Both the position numbers and the translations under genes were made by a program. Below, piece by piece: positions 18,586-27,878 of a DNA stretch of 64,000 nucleotides (its first letter is position 1; the number at the start of each line of letters is the position of its first letter). The notes beneath the pieces are model-generated. The model was not told the DNA's origin. It worked only from the letters and a program-made list of their open reading frames with translations, and searched no databases. The stretch is from an uncultured Pseudomonadota bacterium. Lineage in GTDB: Bacteria > Bdellovibrionota_C > UBA2361 > CALMIO01. The DNA lies in assembly GCA_937864035.1 (NCBI GenBank), contig CALMIO010000008.1, positions 1 through 64,000 of the forward strand. Reading direction: 5' to 3'.

Positions 18586-20300
18586 TTTAATGCCGTTAAC
18601 ATAAGACTATCCTCGCCTTCAATGTTCCTCTCTAAAGGATCTTTAGTCACTGGTGGTTCTCTTCGAAATCGAGAACCTTCTTCCAATTGCTTAGTCTTGA
18701 CACTACGCAACAAAGATAATTTTAAGTTATCACTTATATTTGAAGAGAATGGAGCAGTCAGCATTTTTGGAGCCAAACCGACAAACAAAATCAAAGTAAA
18801 TATCAAAACAAAAATAAATTGGTGATAACCTCTCAAATCAAACTTAGATAGATCAAGAAATGGTTCTAAATTTTGCTCTGAATTAAAATCTGTTGGGTTT
18901 AACTGTAGCGGTCCCCAAAAAAGCCTTCTAAAAAACTCAAAATTATAAACTGCCCCCCAAAAGACCGATGTTAGCGCTAGTAGAGTTGCCGCCGGAAAAG
19001 CCTTAAAAGACCCGGCAAAAATTAAAAATTCTCCAACAAAGCTAGCTAGCGGTGGTAAGGCGCAACTTGCCAAAACCATCATCAAAAAAACCCTCGATGT
19101 CCCGGGTAAAATAGATTGTAACCCTAAGCTTTGCCTCCCTTCCAAACGCTCAACTAAAGGCTCCAATCTGCCAATCAAAAGAAACAAGCCGCAAATATAA
19201 AAAGCGTGAGCAACAACCTGCACGAACGCTCCAATCAAAGAGATCTCACTGCGCGCGATAATTCCAAGCGCAATAATCCCAGCATGAGACAAAGAAGAAT
19301 AAGCCACAACTTTACGAAGAGAAGCCGAACCAACCCTGACATAATGCCAAGCACAAAAAGCTCCATAGACGCTTCCTACAGCGGCACACCAAGCAAGCAG
19401 AGGGGCAAAATAAGCAAAGCCATCGGCAAAAAAGATCACCACAAAACGATACAACCCGTAAAAGCCAGTCTTTAACATCAGACTTGACATTATAATCGTT
19501 AAAAAAAGTGGAGCGTTAACGTAAGTGATTGGCAACCAAGCGTGCAGAGGAAAAAGCGCAGCTTTACTTAAAAAAGCCACCCCAAACACCGCCGCCAAAA
19601 CTATCTGCTCAGACAAAGAAAAAGTTAAAGAGTATAAATGATCTAGCATAAAAAAATTCACCGCCCCTATCTGGTGATAAGATTTATAGCCAAGATAAGC
19701 TATGCCACCTATCATCAAAACACTTCCAACAAAGGTATAAAGAATAAAAAATAGCGCGGCTTCTATTTTCTTTCGTCCCCCCCAAAGACCAAGCAAAAAA
19801 TAAGAAGGAAACAACATCAATTCCCAAAAAACATAAAAAAGAACGGCATCAAAGGCGAAAAATACCCCTAAAATAGACCCCTGCAAGATTAGAGATAGTC
19901 CATAAAAAATAAGCTTACTTCGGTTACTTACTATATTATCTCCGTTTGCCGGAGATATATTAAAGTCATCTTGCGACAGGGTGTATAAAAAAAATGGTAG
20001 AAAGCTCGCAAGCAACCCAAAAGTTAAACTTATGCCGTCAGCGCCTATGGCAAAACTAATTCCTAAGCGCTTAATCCAAGTTATCTTCTGAATAAATTGC
20101 GTGCCTCCCAAGTCTCGATCATATATAAGCCATAAGTAAAAAATCCCACAAAACGAAATCGCCGAAATAAAAAGAGCAAAATAACGCGGCTCGTTGCGGC
20201 GACCTTGAGCTTCAAACTTGCGACCGAATAAAGCAAACAAAAGCAGAGACACCCCGGCAAAAAGAGGCAAAATGATCGAAAAAGTCAAGGTTGAAAACAT
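18582..20300 (-). CDS. nuoM: NADH-quinone oxidoreductase subunit M
   Basis: Antiporter-like membrane subunit of complex I, 572 residues. FYVFWELMLFPSYFLLGLWGG carries the proton-channel Glu, and FLSKAALFPLHAWLP the channel Lys region; SHAGIIALG and LPPLASFVGEFL are also typical. An unusual hydrophilic C-terminal tail of about 50 residues (after KMLTAPF) is rich in Glu, Arg and Lys and is not part of the standard family. It overlaps nuoN by four bases and follows nuoL after 31. Confidence 0.97.
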   Translation of the reverse strand: MFSTLTFSIILPLFAGVSLLLFALFGRKFEAQGRRNEPRYFALFISAISFCGIFYLWLIYDRDLGGTQFIQKITWIKRLGISFAIGADGISLTFGLLASFLPFFLYTLSQDDFNISPANGDNIVSNRSKLIFYGLSLILQGSILGVFFAFDAVLFYVFWELMLFPSYFLLGLWGGRKKIEAALFFILYTFVGSVLMIGGIAYLGYKSYHQIGAVNFFMLDHLYSLTFSLSEQIVLAAVFGVAFLSKAALFPLHAWLPITYVNAPLFLTIIMSSLMLKTGFYGLYRFVVIFFADGFAYFAPLLAWCAAVGSVYGAFCAWHYVRVGSASLRKVVAYSSLSHAGIIALGIIARSEISLIGAFVQVVAHAFYICGLFLLIGRLEPLVERLEGRQSLGLQSILPGTSRVFLMMVLASCALPPLASFVGEFLIFAGSFKAFPAATLLALTSVFWGAVYNFEFFRRLFWGPLQLNPTDFNSEQNLEPFLDLSKFDLRGYHQFIFVLIFTLILFVGLAPKMLTAPFSSNISDNLKLSLLRSVKTKQLEEGSRFRREPPVTKDPLERNIEGEDSLMLTALK

Positions 20301-20331
20301 AAATCAAAAATTACAAATAATTTTTAGCTTC

Positions 20332-22245
20332 TCATAGAAAAAGATAAAAGACCAACAAAAAAGCAACACTCGACAAAGAAAGCCAAAACAGAGATGAAAA
20401 TCCTGCCGGCTGTAAAAGGCGCGCCAATTGTCCAGCAATCTCTAGCAACTCGCCAATCAAATAAATCGTGCCGCAAATCACCCGCCTTTCAAACCACTCT
20501 GCCAAAAAGCTAGAAAAATTACGGAGCGGAACTACAAACAGACGCAAATACAATCTATCAAGCGCGGAGTCTTCAAGCGACCTGCTAATCAAACTGGGCG
20601 AAATAAATTTTTCAATCGACCAAGAAAACTTAGATAAATACAAGAAACATGAGAGAATGATCCCAAGAAACGGAAACAACAATGGTTGAAAGAAGGTGAA
20701 AAATGACCAACTATGCTCACTAACAACATAGCCAAAGTAACCAGCAAGCTTATAGTCAAAAATCGGTCCGACAAACAGAACAAAAAAAACCAAAATCAAC
20801 ATAGGCAATAACATAATCTTTGGAGATTCGCCAATAAGAGAGCTCCCAGGCTGATTTTCTAAATGACCAGTTTCCAAACGAAACTCACCTAAAAAAGTTT
20901 TAATAAAAGCGCGCGTAATATAAAACCCCGTTAATAAGGAGATAATTTTAAAACCGAGGGGGAAAATAGATTCACCAAAAAACATTATGCCACCACGGCT
21001 TGAAGAAATTAAGCTTTCAGCTAAAGCGTGTTTTGAATAAAAACCAGCTAATGGCGGCACGCCAGCCAAAGATAAAGCGCAAATTAAAAAAACACCTCCC
21101 GTAACTGGCATTCTCTTCAACAAGCCGCCAAGCTGATCCATGCTTTGAGTGGCTGCCCCGTGTATAACCGATCCAGCAGACAAAAACAAAGCCGCCTTAA
21201 AAAAAGCGTGAGTAATCAGATGGAAAATGCTCGCATAAACTCCGCCACAGGAAACCACCAAAAACATCAAACCAAGCTGGCTGACTGTCGAATAAGCAAG
21301 AACCTTTTTAATATCGCTCTGCGCGCAAGCCTTAAAGGCGGCGATCAATCCGGTTAACAGTCCGATTAAAGCGGCAACCGAGACAACTGTCACCGGAGCT
21401 AAGTCAAATAAAAAATTAAAACGAATCAGCAAAAAAACGCCAGCTGTTACCATAGTCGCCGAATGAATAAGAGCCGACACCGGAGTCGGTCCCGCCATCG
21501 CCGCTGGTAGCCAGCCATAAAGAGGCAGTTGAGCAGATTTTCCGGCGGCCGCCAAAATTAAACCCAACAAAATAAACACCGCTGGCTTGCCGCCCACCTG
21601 CGAATCAAGCGCGGTTAAACCATTTGGCATCTCCAAAAAAGAAAGAGGCAACCCCCATGATATCGCAACCACCATCGCTAAAATAAAACCAACATCGGCA
21701 AATCTATTAAAAAGAATCGCTTTCTTAGCCGCCAAAGAATAATCATAATTATCAAACCAATAACCGATCAATAAAAATGAAGTTATCCCGACAAGCTCCC
21801 AGCCAATAAACATTACGATTAAATTCTCAGCTGTAATTACTAATAACATCGCCGCCAAGAAAAAACTGAGCGTAGAAAAATAACGGGCGCGATCGGAATC
21901 GTCCCCTATGTAACCCATTGAATAGATGTTGATCAAAGCGCCGATGCCGGCAACCAGCAGAGAAAGCGCCGCAGCAAGCCGATCGTAAACCAAAGCAAAT
22001 TTCAGGTGAAACGATCCAAAATCAATCCAAGCCCAAAGAGTTTGAATGACGATAGCTCCTTCACCAAGAGCAAAAAAAAGCCACAAAGCATAAGCAAACG
22101 CGAGCACAGAAAAAAATGAGGAGATCCAACCAACATTGACAGCTAAAGATATTCGCTGAGACAAAAAGATAACCAACGCCGCGAAAAGCGGCATTAAAAT
22201 CAATGGCCAAACTGCGAGCTCAAGGGTATGTGCGGCTAAATTCAT
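20332..22245 (-). CDS. nuoL: NADH-quinone oxidoreductase subunit L
   Basis: Largest antiporter-like subunit of complex I, 637 residues, with the lateral helix that braces the membrane arm. Marks are GWELVGITSFLLIGYW (channel Glu), KSAQLPLYGWLPAAMAGPTPVSALIHSATMV is spread over the signature region, THAFFKAALFLSAGSVIHG, and LAGVPPLAGFYSKHALAES. The C-terminal membrane anchor is present. It is the third-last gene in the operon. Confidence 0.98.
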   Translation of the reverse strand: MNLAAHTLELAVWPLILMPLFAALVIFLSQRISLAVNVGWISSFFSVLAFAYALWLFFALGEGAIVIQTLWAWIDFGSFHLKFALVYDRLAAALSLLVAGIGALINIYSMGYIGDDSDRARYFSTLSFFLAAMLLVITAENLIVMFIGWELVGITSFLLIGYWFDNYDYSLAAKKAILFNRFADVGFILAMVVAISWGLPLSFLEMPNGLTALDSQVGGKPAVFILLGLILAAAGKSAQLPLYGWLPAAMAGPTPVSALIHSATMVTAGVFLLIRFNFLFDLAPVTVVSVAALIGLLTGLIAAFKACAQSDIKKVLAYSTVSQLGLMFLVVSCGGVYASIFHLITHAFFKAALFLSAGSVIHGAATQSMDQLGGLLKRMPVTGGVFLICALSLAGVPPLAGFYSKHALAESLISSSRGGIMFFGESIFPLGFKIISLLTGFYITRAFIKTFLGEFRLETGHLENQPGSSLIGESPKIMLLPMLILVFFVLFVGPIFDYKLAGYFGYVVSEHSWSFFTFFQPLLFPFLGIILSCFLYLSKFSWSIEKFISPSLISRSLEDSALDRLYLRLFVVPLRNFSSFLAEWFERRVICGTIYLIGELLEIAGQLARLLQPAGFSSLFWLSLSSVAFLLVFYLFL

Positions 22246-22262
22246 TATTATTTAAACAAAAC

Positions 22263-22568
22263 TTATCCACCCATTTTATTTACCAAAGACATGTCAACCG
22301 TTTGCTTAGTTCGAAAAAGCGCGACAATCAAAGCTAAAGCGATCGCCGATTCGGCGGCGGCAATCACCATCAGCACAAAAACCATTATCTGCCCATCAAG
22401 ATCACCCCAAAAACGGGCAAAAGTAATAAATGTCAAATTGACCCCATTTAAGATCAATTCAAAACACATAAAAAGAACTATCGCATTGCGCCGACAAAGA
22501 GCTCCGTACAAACCAATCGCGACTAAAAGAGTAGCTACTAAAAAATAATAATTTAAACTGACTAACAT
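22263..22568 (-). CDS. nuoK: NADH-quinone oxidoreductase subunit K
   Basis: Small membrane subunit, 101 residues, three helices; it carries the conserved buried Glu pair of the central proton channel, visible in LFMCFELILNGVNL and VMVIAAAESAIALAL. Length is standard for NuoK. It lies between nuoJ and nuoL with short gaps. Confidence 0.97.
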   Translation of the reverse strand: MLVSLNYYFLVATLLVAIGLYGALCRRNAIVLFMCFELILNGVNLTFITFARFWGDLDGQIMVFVLMVIAAAESAIALALIVALFRTKQTVDMSLVNKMGG

Positions 22569-22622
22569 CTGGTAAATATTAAAAACAACTCTGACTTTTC
22601 AATATCAACTCAACCAAAAAAA

Positions 22623-23156
22623 CTAGTTGCCTAGCTGAGAGTCAAGCTCGATCCCTGCTTTAACTCTTCTCGTAATCATCCCAGCCGCGACTAAAGCGGC
22701 TAACAACAACAAAGTCGCCGATTCAAACGCAACCAGATACTCCGTAAACAGTCTTGTTCCAATGGCTTCGGCAGAACCAAATTCCTGCCGCGTGATTTTT
22801 GCTGGCGCGCCTTCAAAATCAACGAATAAAAGATAAATTAGCGGCGACACGAAAGTTAAACTCGTTAGCGCAGCCCCCACGCTCATCAAAAAAGCGTTTA
22901 CCTTGCGAGTGGGCAAACTGCGAATGTTCAAAAGCATAATCACAAAGAGAACCATTACCATAATCGCACCTGCGTAAACAATCACTTGGGCTATAGCTAA
23001 AAAGTCAGTCTGCAAAGAGGCAAATAGAGCGGCAACCGCTAACAAAGAAAGAATTAATGAAAAAGCGGCGTTAACCGGATTTTTAAAAACAACCACTCCC
23101 AAGGCGCCGGTCAAAGCCAACAAAGATAAACCACAAAAAACAATGACATTTAACAT
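22623..23156 (-). CDS. nuoJ: NADH-quinone oxidoreductase subunit J
   Basis: Membrane subunit of complex I, 177 residues with five helices; VVFKNPVNAAFSLILSLL and VIVYAGAIMVMVLFVIMLL are the family signatures. It directly follows nuoH with 14 bases between the genes. The usual nuoI gene is not between them. Confidence 0.97.
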   Translation of the reverse strand: MLNVIVFCGLSLLALTGALGVVVFKNPVNAAFSLILSLLAVAALFASLQTDFLAIAQVIVYAGAIMVMVLFVIMLLNIRSLPTRKVNAFLMSVGAALTSLTFVSPLIYLLFVDFEGAPAKITRQEFGSAEAIGTRLFTEYLVAFESATLLLLAALVAAGMITRRVKAGIELDSQLGN

Positions 23157-23170
23157 CTTCTTTATTTTCT

Positions 23171-24250
23171 CTAAAAAAACACCTTCACAACCGCTGTTAA
23201 AAATAAATTAACCAAACTAATCGGCAATACAACATTCCAACCTACTCTCATTAACTGATCATAACGAAAACGGGGGAGTGTCCAACGAAGGGTAATCTGC
23301 ACCAAACAGAGAAAAGCAGTCTTTAACACCAGCACAAAGTGACCAACAATAGTCCCTAGCAAACTATTAGTGGCGAAAGAAACTCCGGGCAGATGCCAGC
23401 CTCCTAAAAAAAGTATCGTTAAAATCATCGAGAAAAGAGCGATCTCAGCGAACTCGCCAAGCCAAAAAAGCAAAAATTTCATCCCTGAATATTCCGTAAA
23501 ATATCCGGCTACCAACTCTGATTCGCTTTCTGGAAGATCAAACGGACCTCTTTTAGTTTCCGCCATCCCCACTATAAATAAGAGCAAAAAACTGAGCGGC
23601 TGATTTACAACACCCCAAACACCATCAATCTGAAGCTCAACCATTTTGTACAGATCAAGAGTGGCATAAGAAAGAATCATCGTTACAAAAATTGTCCCCA
23701 TCGCAATCTCATACGAGATCATCTGAGCGGAAGCGCGTAAAGCTCCAAGCAGAGAAAATTTATTATCGCTACTCCAACCAGCAAGCATAACGCCGTAAAC
23801 AGCTAGTGCGGTCATCGCAAACACAAACAATATGCCAACGCTTATTTGTGCCACCTGCGGACGAATTAAATGAGTCCCTATCACGAAATCCGGCGCGAAA
23901 GGGATAACCGCAAAAGCCATAAAAATTGGAACTACCGAGGCGAATGGCGCCAAAGTGTGCAAAAAACGAGAAGTGTGGCTGGGAACGAAATCCTCCTTGA
24001 AAATCGCCTTGACAGCATCGCAAAAAAGAGTGTTAACAACACCAAGAATGCCCAAAAACTTTAAAACTGGAATAAAAGGTTTAAGGAAAAAATTATCACT
24101 TTTCAGATAAACCCCTGCCCTGTTTGCGCCAACTCGATTTTGGATCAAAGCCGATGCTTTCCGTTCAAACCAAGTACAGAGCGAAGCAAAAGCGAAGATC
24201 AATTGAAGCAAAAAAGCGATTTTTAAAAGTTCAATTAAAAAAGGTATCAT
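23171..24250 (-). CDS. nuoH: NADH-quinone oxidoreductase subunit H
   Basis: Membrane subunit forming part of the quinone-binding site next to the peripheral arm, 359 residues, eight helices. Marks are WFERKASALIQNRVGANRAG near the start and GMAETKRGPFDLPESESELV, both diagnostic for NuoH. It overlaps nuoG by four bases. Its downstream neighbour is nuoJ rather than nuoI. Confidence 0.98.
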   Translation of the reverse strand: MIPFLIELLKIAFLLQLIFAFASLCTWFERKASALIQNRVGANRAGVYLKSDNFFLKPFIPVLKFLGILGVVNTLFCDAVKAIFKEDFVPSHTSRFLHTLAPFASVVPIFMAFAVIPFAPDFVIGTHLIRPQVAQISVGILFVFAMTALAVYGVMLAGWSSDNKFSLLGALRASAQMISYEIAMGTIFVTMILSYATLDLYKMVELQIDGVWGVVNQPLSFLLLFIVGMAETKRGPFDLPESESELVAGYFTEYSGMKFLLFWLGEFAEIALFSMILTILFLGGWHLPGVSFATNSLLGTIVGHFVLVLKTAFLCLVQITLRWTLPRFRYDQLMRVGWNVVLPISLVNLFLTAVVKVFF

Positions 24251-25902
24251 AGCTCGCCACCTAAATTGATACCGCCATTTTTAATTTGAGCGATAGTAAC
24301 CCCTTCAAAACCGCGTTCAGCCAAAAAATGACGGCTCAACTCACGATAATTTTTTGCTTTAGTCAACTCAACGCCAATTGCTAATCTCGCTATAATCTGC
24401 CACTGCGCGAGCACCCCGCTTGGCATAGCAAAAACAGAATCTAAAAACTGCATTCTTTTTTGGCGATTAATATAAAAACCGCTTTTTTCAAGTAGTGCCT
24501 CAGTCGGAAGGATAATCCAAGCGCCGATCGCCGCCAAACTAGCCGCGTCAGAGCCGCAAAAAACTATTTTAGAAACTTTTGAGACTGTTTGATTGTCTGA
24601 TAAAGTAGCTGATAAGACAGACTCAAACTCAGCTGGCAAACCATGTAAAACATTATCTCCAAACATTAAGACTCTCTGCAATTTTCCGGCTGACAAGGCT
24701 CGCAATCCTTCAAACCATTGATCCTTTAATCCCTCAAGTTTTATTAAATCGCAAAACAAAGCTCCCTGATAATTTGGCGAATAATCGGGACTAATTAAAA
24801 TCTTTTCAAGATCACTTAAAGAACGCTCTAGATAATTAAGATATATCTTTGGTTGATACCTAAGAGTTTCCAACCATTTTGATACTAAATGATACTCCTC
24901 AGTCAATAAATCTCCCGACAAGAAAATAGCATCAAACTCGCCAGCAGATATAATTTTTTGAAAAGCTTGATCATAGGTAATCTCTTGCTTTGCACCATTT
25001 ATTTTTTCAACCGGCTTTAAAAATCTCTCTTTTGGAACGAATTTGCCATAACCGTAACGCCCATAATCGCAAAGCCACTCTTTGTTAACATCCGCATTCC
25101 AACGAGCCTTAACCTGCACAATCTGGCTATCCCTTGAGGCAAGCTTCACATTACAGCCAGTAGAGCAACCCGGACAAATCGAATCAACCTGCTTAGTAAA
25201 CCAAATGCGGGTGTTAAAACGCCACTGCCGATGAGTAAGGGCGCCGACCGGACAGAGATCAACCACCGTTCCCGAAAAAGGGTTATTTAACTCTCGATCC
25301 GGATGCACAACTATTACCGAACGATCGCCCCGATTAGCAATACCAAGTTCAGCAGTGCCGGTTACCTCATCACAAAAACGAACACAACGACTACACATAA
25401 TACAACGTTCGCCGTCAAGCATAACGGTCGGACCAAGCGGCTGAGCTTTAACTTTGCGCTCCTTTTCCTCCAAAAAACGGCTATCTTTTGCATTGTATTG
25501 ATAATGATAATCTTGAAGCTTGCAGTGACCGGCTTGATCACAAACAGTGCAATCAAGCGGATGATTAATCAAAATCATCTCCAAAACAGCCGCTTGACTA
25601 TCAGCAACGGCACGACTTGAATGATGAGTAGCAACCTCCATACCCTCTTTGACGATGGTGTTACAAGCAATCTCCATCTTACGCGCGCCTTTAACTTCGA
25701 CTTGGCACATCCGACAATTGCCGGCAATCGAAAGAGCCGGATGATAACAATAATGAGGAATTTCAATTCCAGCAAGTTTCGCCGCCTCAATTAGATTGAT
25801 TCCAGCCGGCACACTGACGGCTCTGCCATCAATCATAATATTAACAAGTTGCTCCACTTTTGGCGGCTTATCGGGCGCTTCTTTTTTCTCGACCAAGCTC
25901 AT
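24247..25902 (-). CDS. nuoG: NADH-quinone oxidoreductase subunit G
   Basis: Iron-sulfur subunit of the complex I peripheral arm. Cysteines at about 52, 63, 66 and 80 hold the [2Fe-2S] cluster; His114, Cys118, Cys121 and Cys127 and then Cys167, Cys170, Cys173 and Cys217 fit two [4Fe-4S] clusters. A further set CPGCSTGC then C after 27 residues (243, 246, 250, 278) matches the extra N7 cluster seen in some bacteria. At 551 residues it is shorter than the usual 680-900, so the molybdopterin-like C-terminal domain is cut down. It overlaps nuoF and nuoH by four bases each. Confidence 0.96.
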   Translation of the reverse strand: MSLVEKKEAPDKPPKVEQLVNIMIDGRAVSVPAGINLIEAAKLAGIEIPHYCYHPALSIAGNCRMCQVEVKGARKMEIACNTIVKEGMEVATHHSSRAVADSQAAVLEMILINHPLDCTVCDQAGHCKLQDYHYQYNAKDSRFLEEKERKVKAQPLGPTVMLDGERCIMCSRCVRFCDEVTGTAELGIANRGDRSVIVVHPDRELNNPFSGTVVDLCPVGALTHRQWRFNTRIWFTKQVDSICPGCSTGCNVKLASRDSQIVQVKARWNADVNKEWLCDYGRYGYGKFVPKERFLKPVEKINGAKQEITYDQAFQKIISAGEFDAIFLSGDLLTEEYHLVSKWLETLRYQPKIYLNYLERSLSDLEKILISPDYSPNYQGALFCDLIKLEGLKDQWFEGLRALSAGKLQRVLMFGDNVLHGLPAEFESVLSATLSDNQTVSKVSKIVFCGSDAASLAAIGAWIILPTEALLEKSGFYINRQKRMQFLDSVFAMPSGVLAQWQIIARLAIGVELTKAKNYRELSRHFLAERGFEGVTIAQIKNGGINLGGEL

Positions 25903-27224
25903 GACAATTCGACCCCCTTGTTGATCTGCCTTTCTCCTATCTCTTTTCTGCGTTCAATTTGAATCAGTCGATCCTGATCGCTCAGTAAGTTCGCAAAATC
26001 ATCTGGAAATTTCTTAACAAAGGCTTTTGCCGGCCAAACAAAAGCTTCGCCAAAAACACAAATAGTATGTCCTTCAACCTGTTTGGCAATGCTTTCTATT
26101 AAAGAAAGATCACTTCTTATACCACCACCACTAGCAATTCGGTTGAAAATTTTTTCAATCCAATGGGCGCCCTCGCGGCAAGGGGTACATTGGCCACACG
26201 ACTCGTGCGCGTAAAAATGCGCTATATTACAAGCTACATCGAGCATATTAGCAGTTTCATCAAAAACAATAAAACCACCTGATCCAAGATACGAACCTGC
26301 CGCCTGTATCGATTCGTAATCTAAAACGACTCCTTTAAGCTCTTCAGCAGTTAAAATCGGCATCGACGAACCCCCGGGAATAACTCCTTTCAAAGCTCGA
26401 TCTTTCCAAACACCGCCGCACTCAACGTTAATCAAATCGAGTAGAGGATAGCCCATTTCAACTTCATACACTCCCGGCTTATTAACATGACCAGAAACAC
26501 TAAAAAGTTTGGTGCCTTTTGACTTTTCGGTGCCAAGCGCGGCATAAGCATCAGCTCCCATCTGAAAAATTCTAGTCACCGCACAAAGCGTTTCAACATT
26601 ATTGACAATGGTTGGCGCTTTGTACAAACCGATTGCAGCCGGAAAAAAAGGAGGCTTTAAGCGAGGCTGCCCTTTTTTACCTTCAAGCGACTCGATTAAA
26701 GCGGTTTCTTCGCCACAAATATAAGCGCCGGCCCCTCGGTGAAGTATGATGTCAAAATTAAAATCACTCCCAAAAATATTTTTACCCAAATACCCTTTTT
26801 GATAACACTCATCAATCGCTAGCTTTAAGCGTTCGTAAGAATAAGCGTATTCTCCTCTAATATATACGCAAGCCCAATGAGCTCCAATCGCCCAAGCGCT
26901 AATAATCATTCCTTCTAGGCAAAGATGCGGATCTCGTTCCATCAGTAAGCGATCCTTGAAAGTGCCGGGCTCGCTCTCATCAGCGTTGCAAATTAGATAA
27001 ACAGGTTTGCCTGAGTTTTTCGGAATAAATTCCCACTTAGTTCCAGTGCTAAAACCTGCTCCGCCGCGACCCCGTAATCCGGAACGTTTGATAGCTTGTA
27101 TCAAAGAAGCAGGTTCGCTCGCCAAAGCCGCGCGCGCCGCGGCGTAACCCCCAAGCTCCTCGTACTTAGCAAGCCGGTGCAGATCGGGACAGTCGATGTT
27201 TTTCAACAAAATTCTTTTTTCCAT
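25899..27224 (-). CDS. nuoF: NADH-quinone oxidoreductase subunit F
   Basis: Binds NADH and FMN and carries the N3 [4Fe-4S] cluster, 441 residues. GLRGRGGAGFSTGTKW is the FMN/NADH site, CNADESEPGTFKDR and GAYICGEETALIESLEG are typical, and ESCGQCTPCREG with a later Cys (HTICVFGE) holds the cluster. It follows nuoE after 24 bases and overlaps nuoG by four. Confidence 0.98.
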   Translation of the reverse strand: MEKRILLKNIDCPDLHRLAKYEELGGYAAARAALASEPASLIQAIKRSGLRGRGGAGFSTGTKWEFIPKNSGKPVYLICNADESEPGTFKDRLLMERDPHLCLEGMIISAWAIGAHWACVYIRGEYAYSYERLKLAIDECYQKGYLGKNIFGSDFNFDIILHRGAGAYICGEETALIESLEGKKGQPRLKPPFFPAAIGLYKAPTIVNNVETLCAVTRIFQMGADAYAALGTEKSKGTKLFSVSGHVNKPGVYEVEMGYPLLDLINVECGGVWKDRALKGVIPGGSSMPILTAEELKGVVLDYESIQAAGSYLGSGGFIVFDETANMLDVACNIAHFYAHESCGQCTPCREGAHWIEKIFNRIASGGGIRSDLSLIESIAKQVEGHTICVFGEAFVWPAKAFVKKFPDDFANLLSDQDRLIQIERRKEIGERQINKGVELS

Positions 27225-27248
27225 TAATCCTTAAATAGAAATTCCAAT

Positions 27249-27878
27249 TTAACAAATTTCGCTTTTTGGGTAATCCTTCAAACCTTCACCAAGCCGATCC
27301 TTAATGGTTGAAAAACGCAGATCTGGCGATTCCTTCTCGATTCTTTCAATAATAGCCAGAAGTTTTTCTGGAGTTAAATTTTCAAAGAGATGATCGTTAA
27401 TCTGGCAAACCGGCGCCGTTCCGCACGAGCCTAAACATTCAACCTCTTCATAACTCCACTTACCGTCAGCGGAAACCTCGTTCGGCAACAAGCCGTCAAA
27501 ACGTTTCGCCAAAGCGGCCATAATTTCCGAAGCCCCGCGTAAAGCGCAAGAAACGGTGCGACAAACCTGAAAGTGATACTTGCCAACTGGCTTCTTGTAA
27601 AACATCGTGTAAAAAGTGACGACCTCCAAAACTTGCGCCGCAGAAAGTCCGAGCCGCTCAGAAACCCAACAAATTCCCTCTAGAGACACGAATCCCCTTT
27701 CCTCCTGAACAATGTATAAAGCAGGCATCACCGCCGAACGCTTGTCGGGATATTTTTGAATAAAATCATTCAACCTTCTAAAGCCATTTTCTGAGATCGA
27801 AAAATCCTTATCCGAAGCCGCTAAGAATTGCCGATTAGAACGTGAGTCTAAGCTCCTAGCAGAACCATTATCTGTCAC
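27249..27878 (-). CDS. nuoE: NADH-quinone oxidoreductase subunit E
   Basis: Thioredoxin-fold subunit with the N1a [2Fe-2S] cluster, 209 residues. Ligands are the two cysteines of VCRTVSCALRGA and the two of CLGSCGTAPVCQ. A helical N-terminus and the motif VVTFYTMFYKKPVGKYH are typical. Its start overlaps the end of nuoD by 11 bases. Confidence 0.97.
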   Translation of the reverse strand: MTDNGSARSLDSRSNRQFLAASDKDFSISENGFRRLNDFIQKYPDKRSAVMPALYIVQEERGFVSLEGICWVSERLGLSAAQVLEVVTFYTMFYKKPVGKYHFQVCRTVSCALRGASEIMAALAKRFDGLLPNEVSADGKWSYEEVECLGSCGTAPVCQINDHLFENLTPEKLLAIIERIEKESPDLRFSTIKDRLGEGLKDYPKSEIC

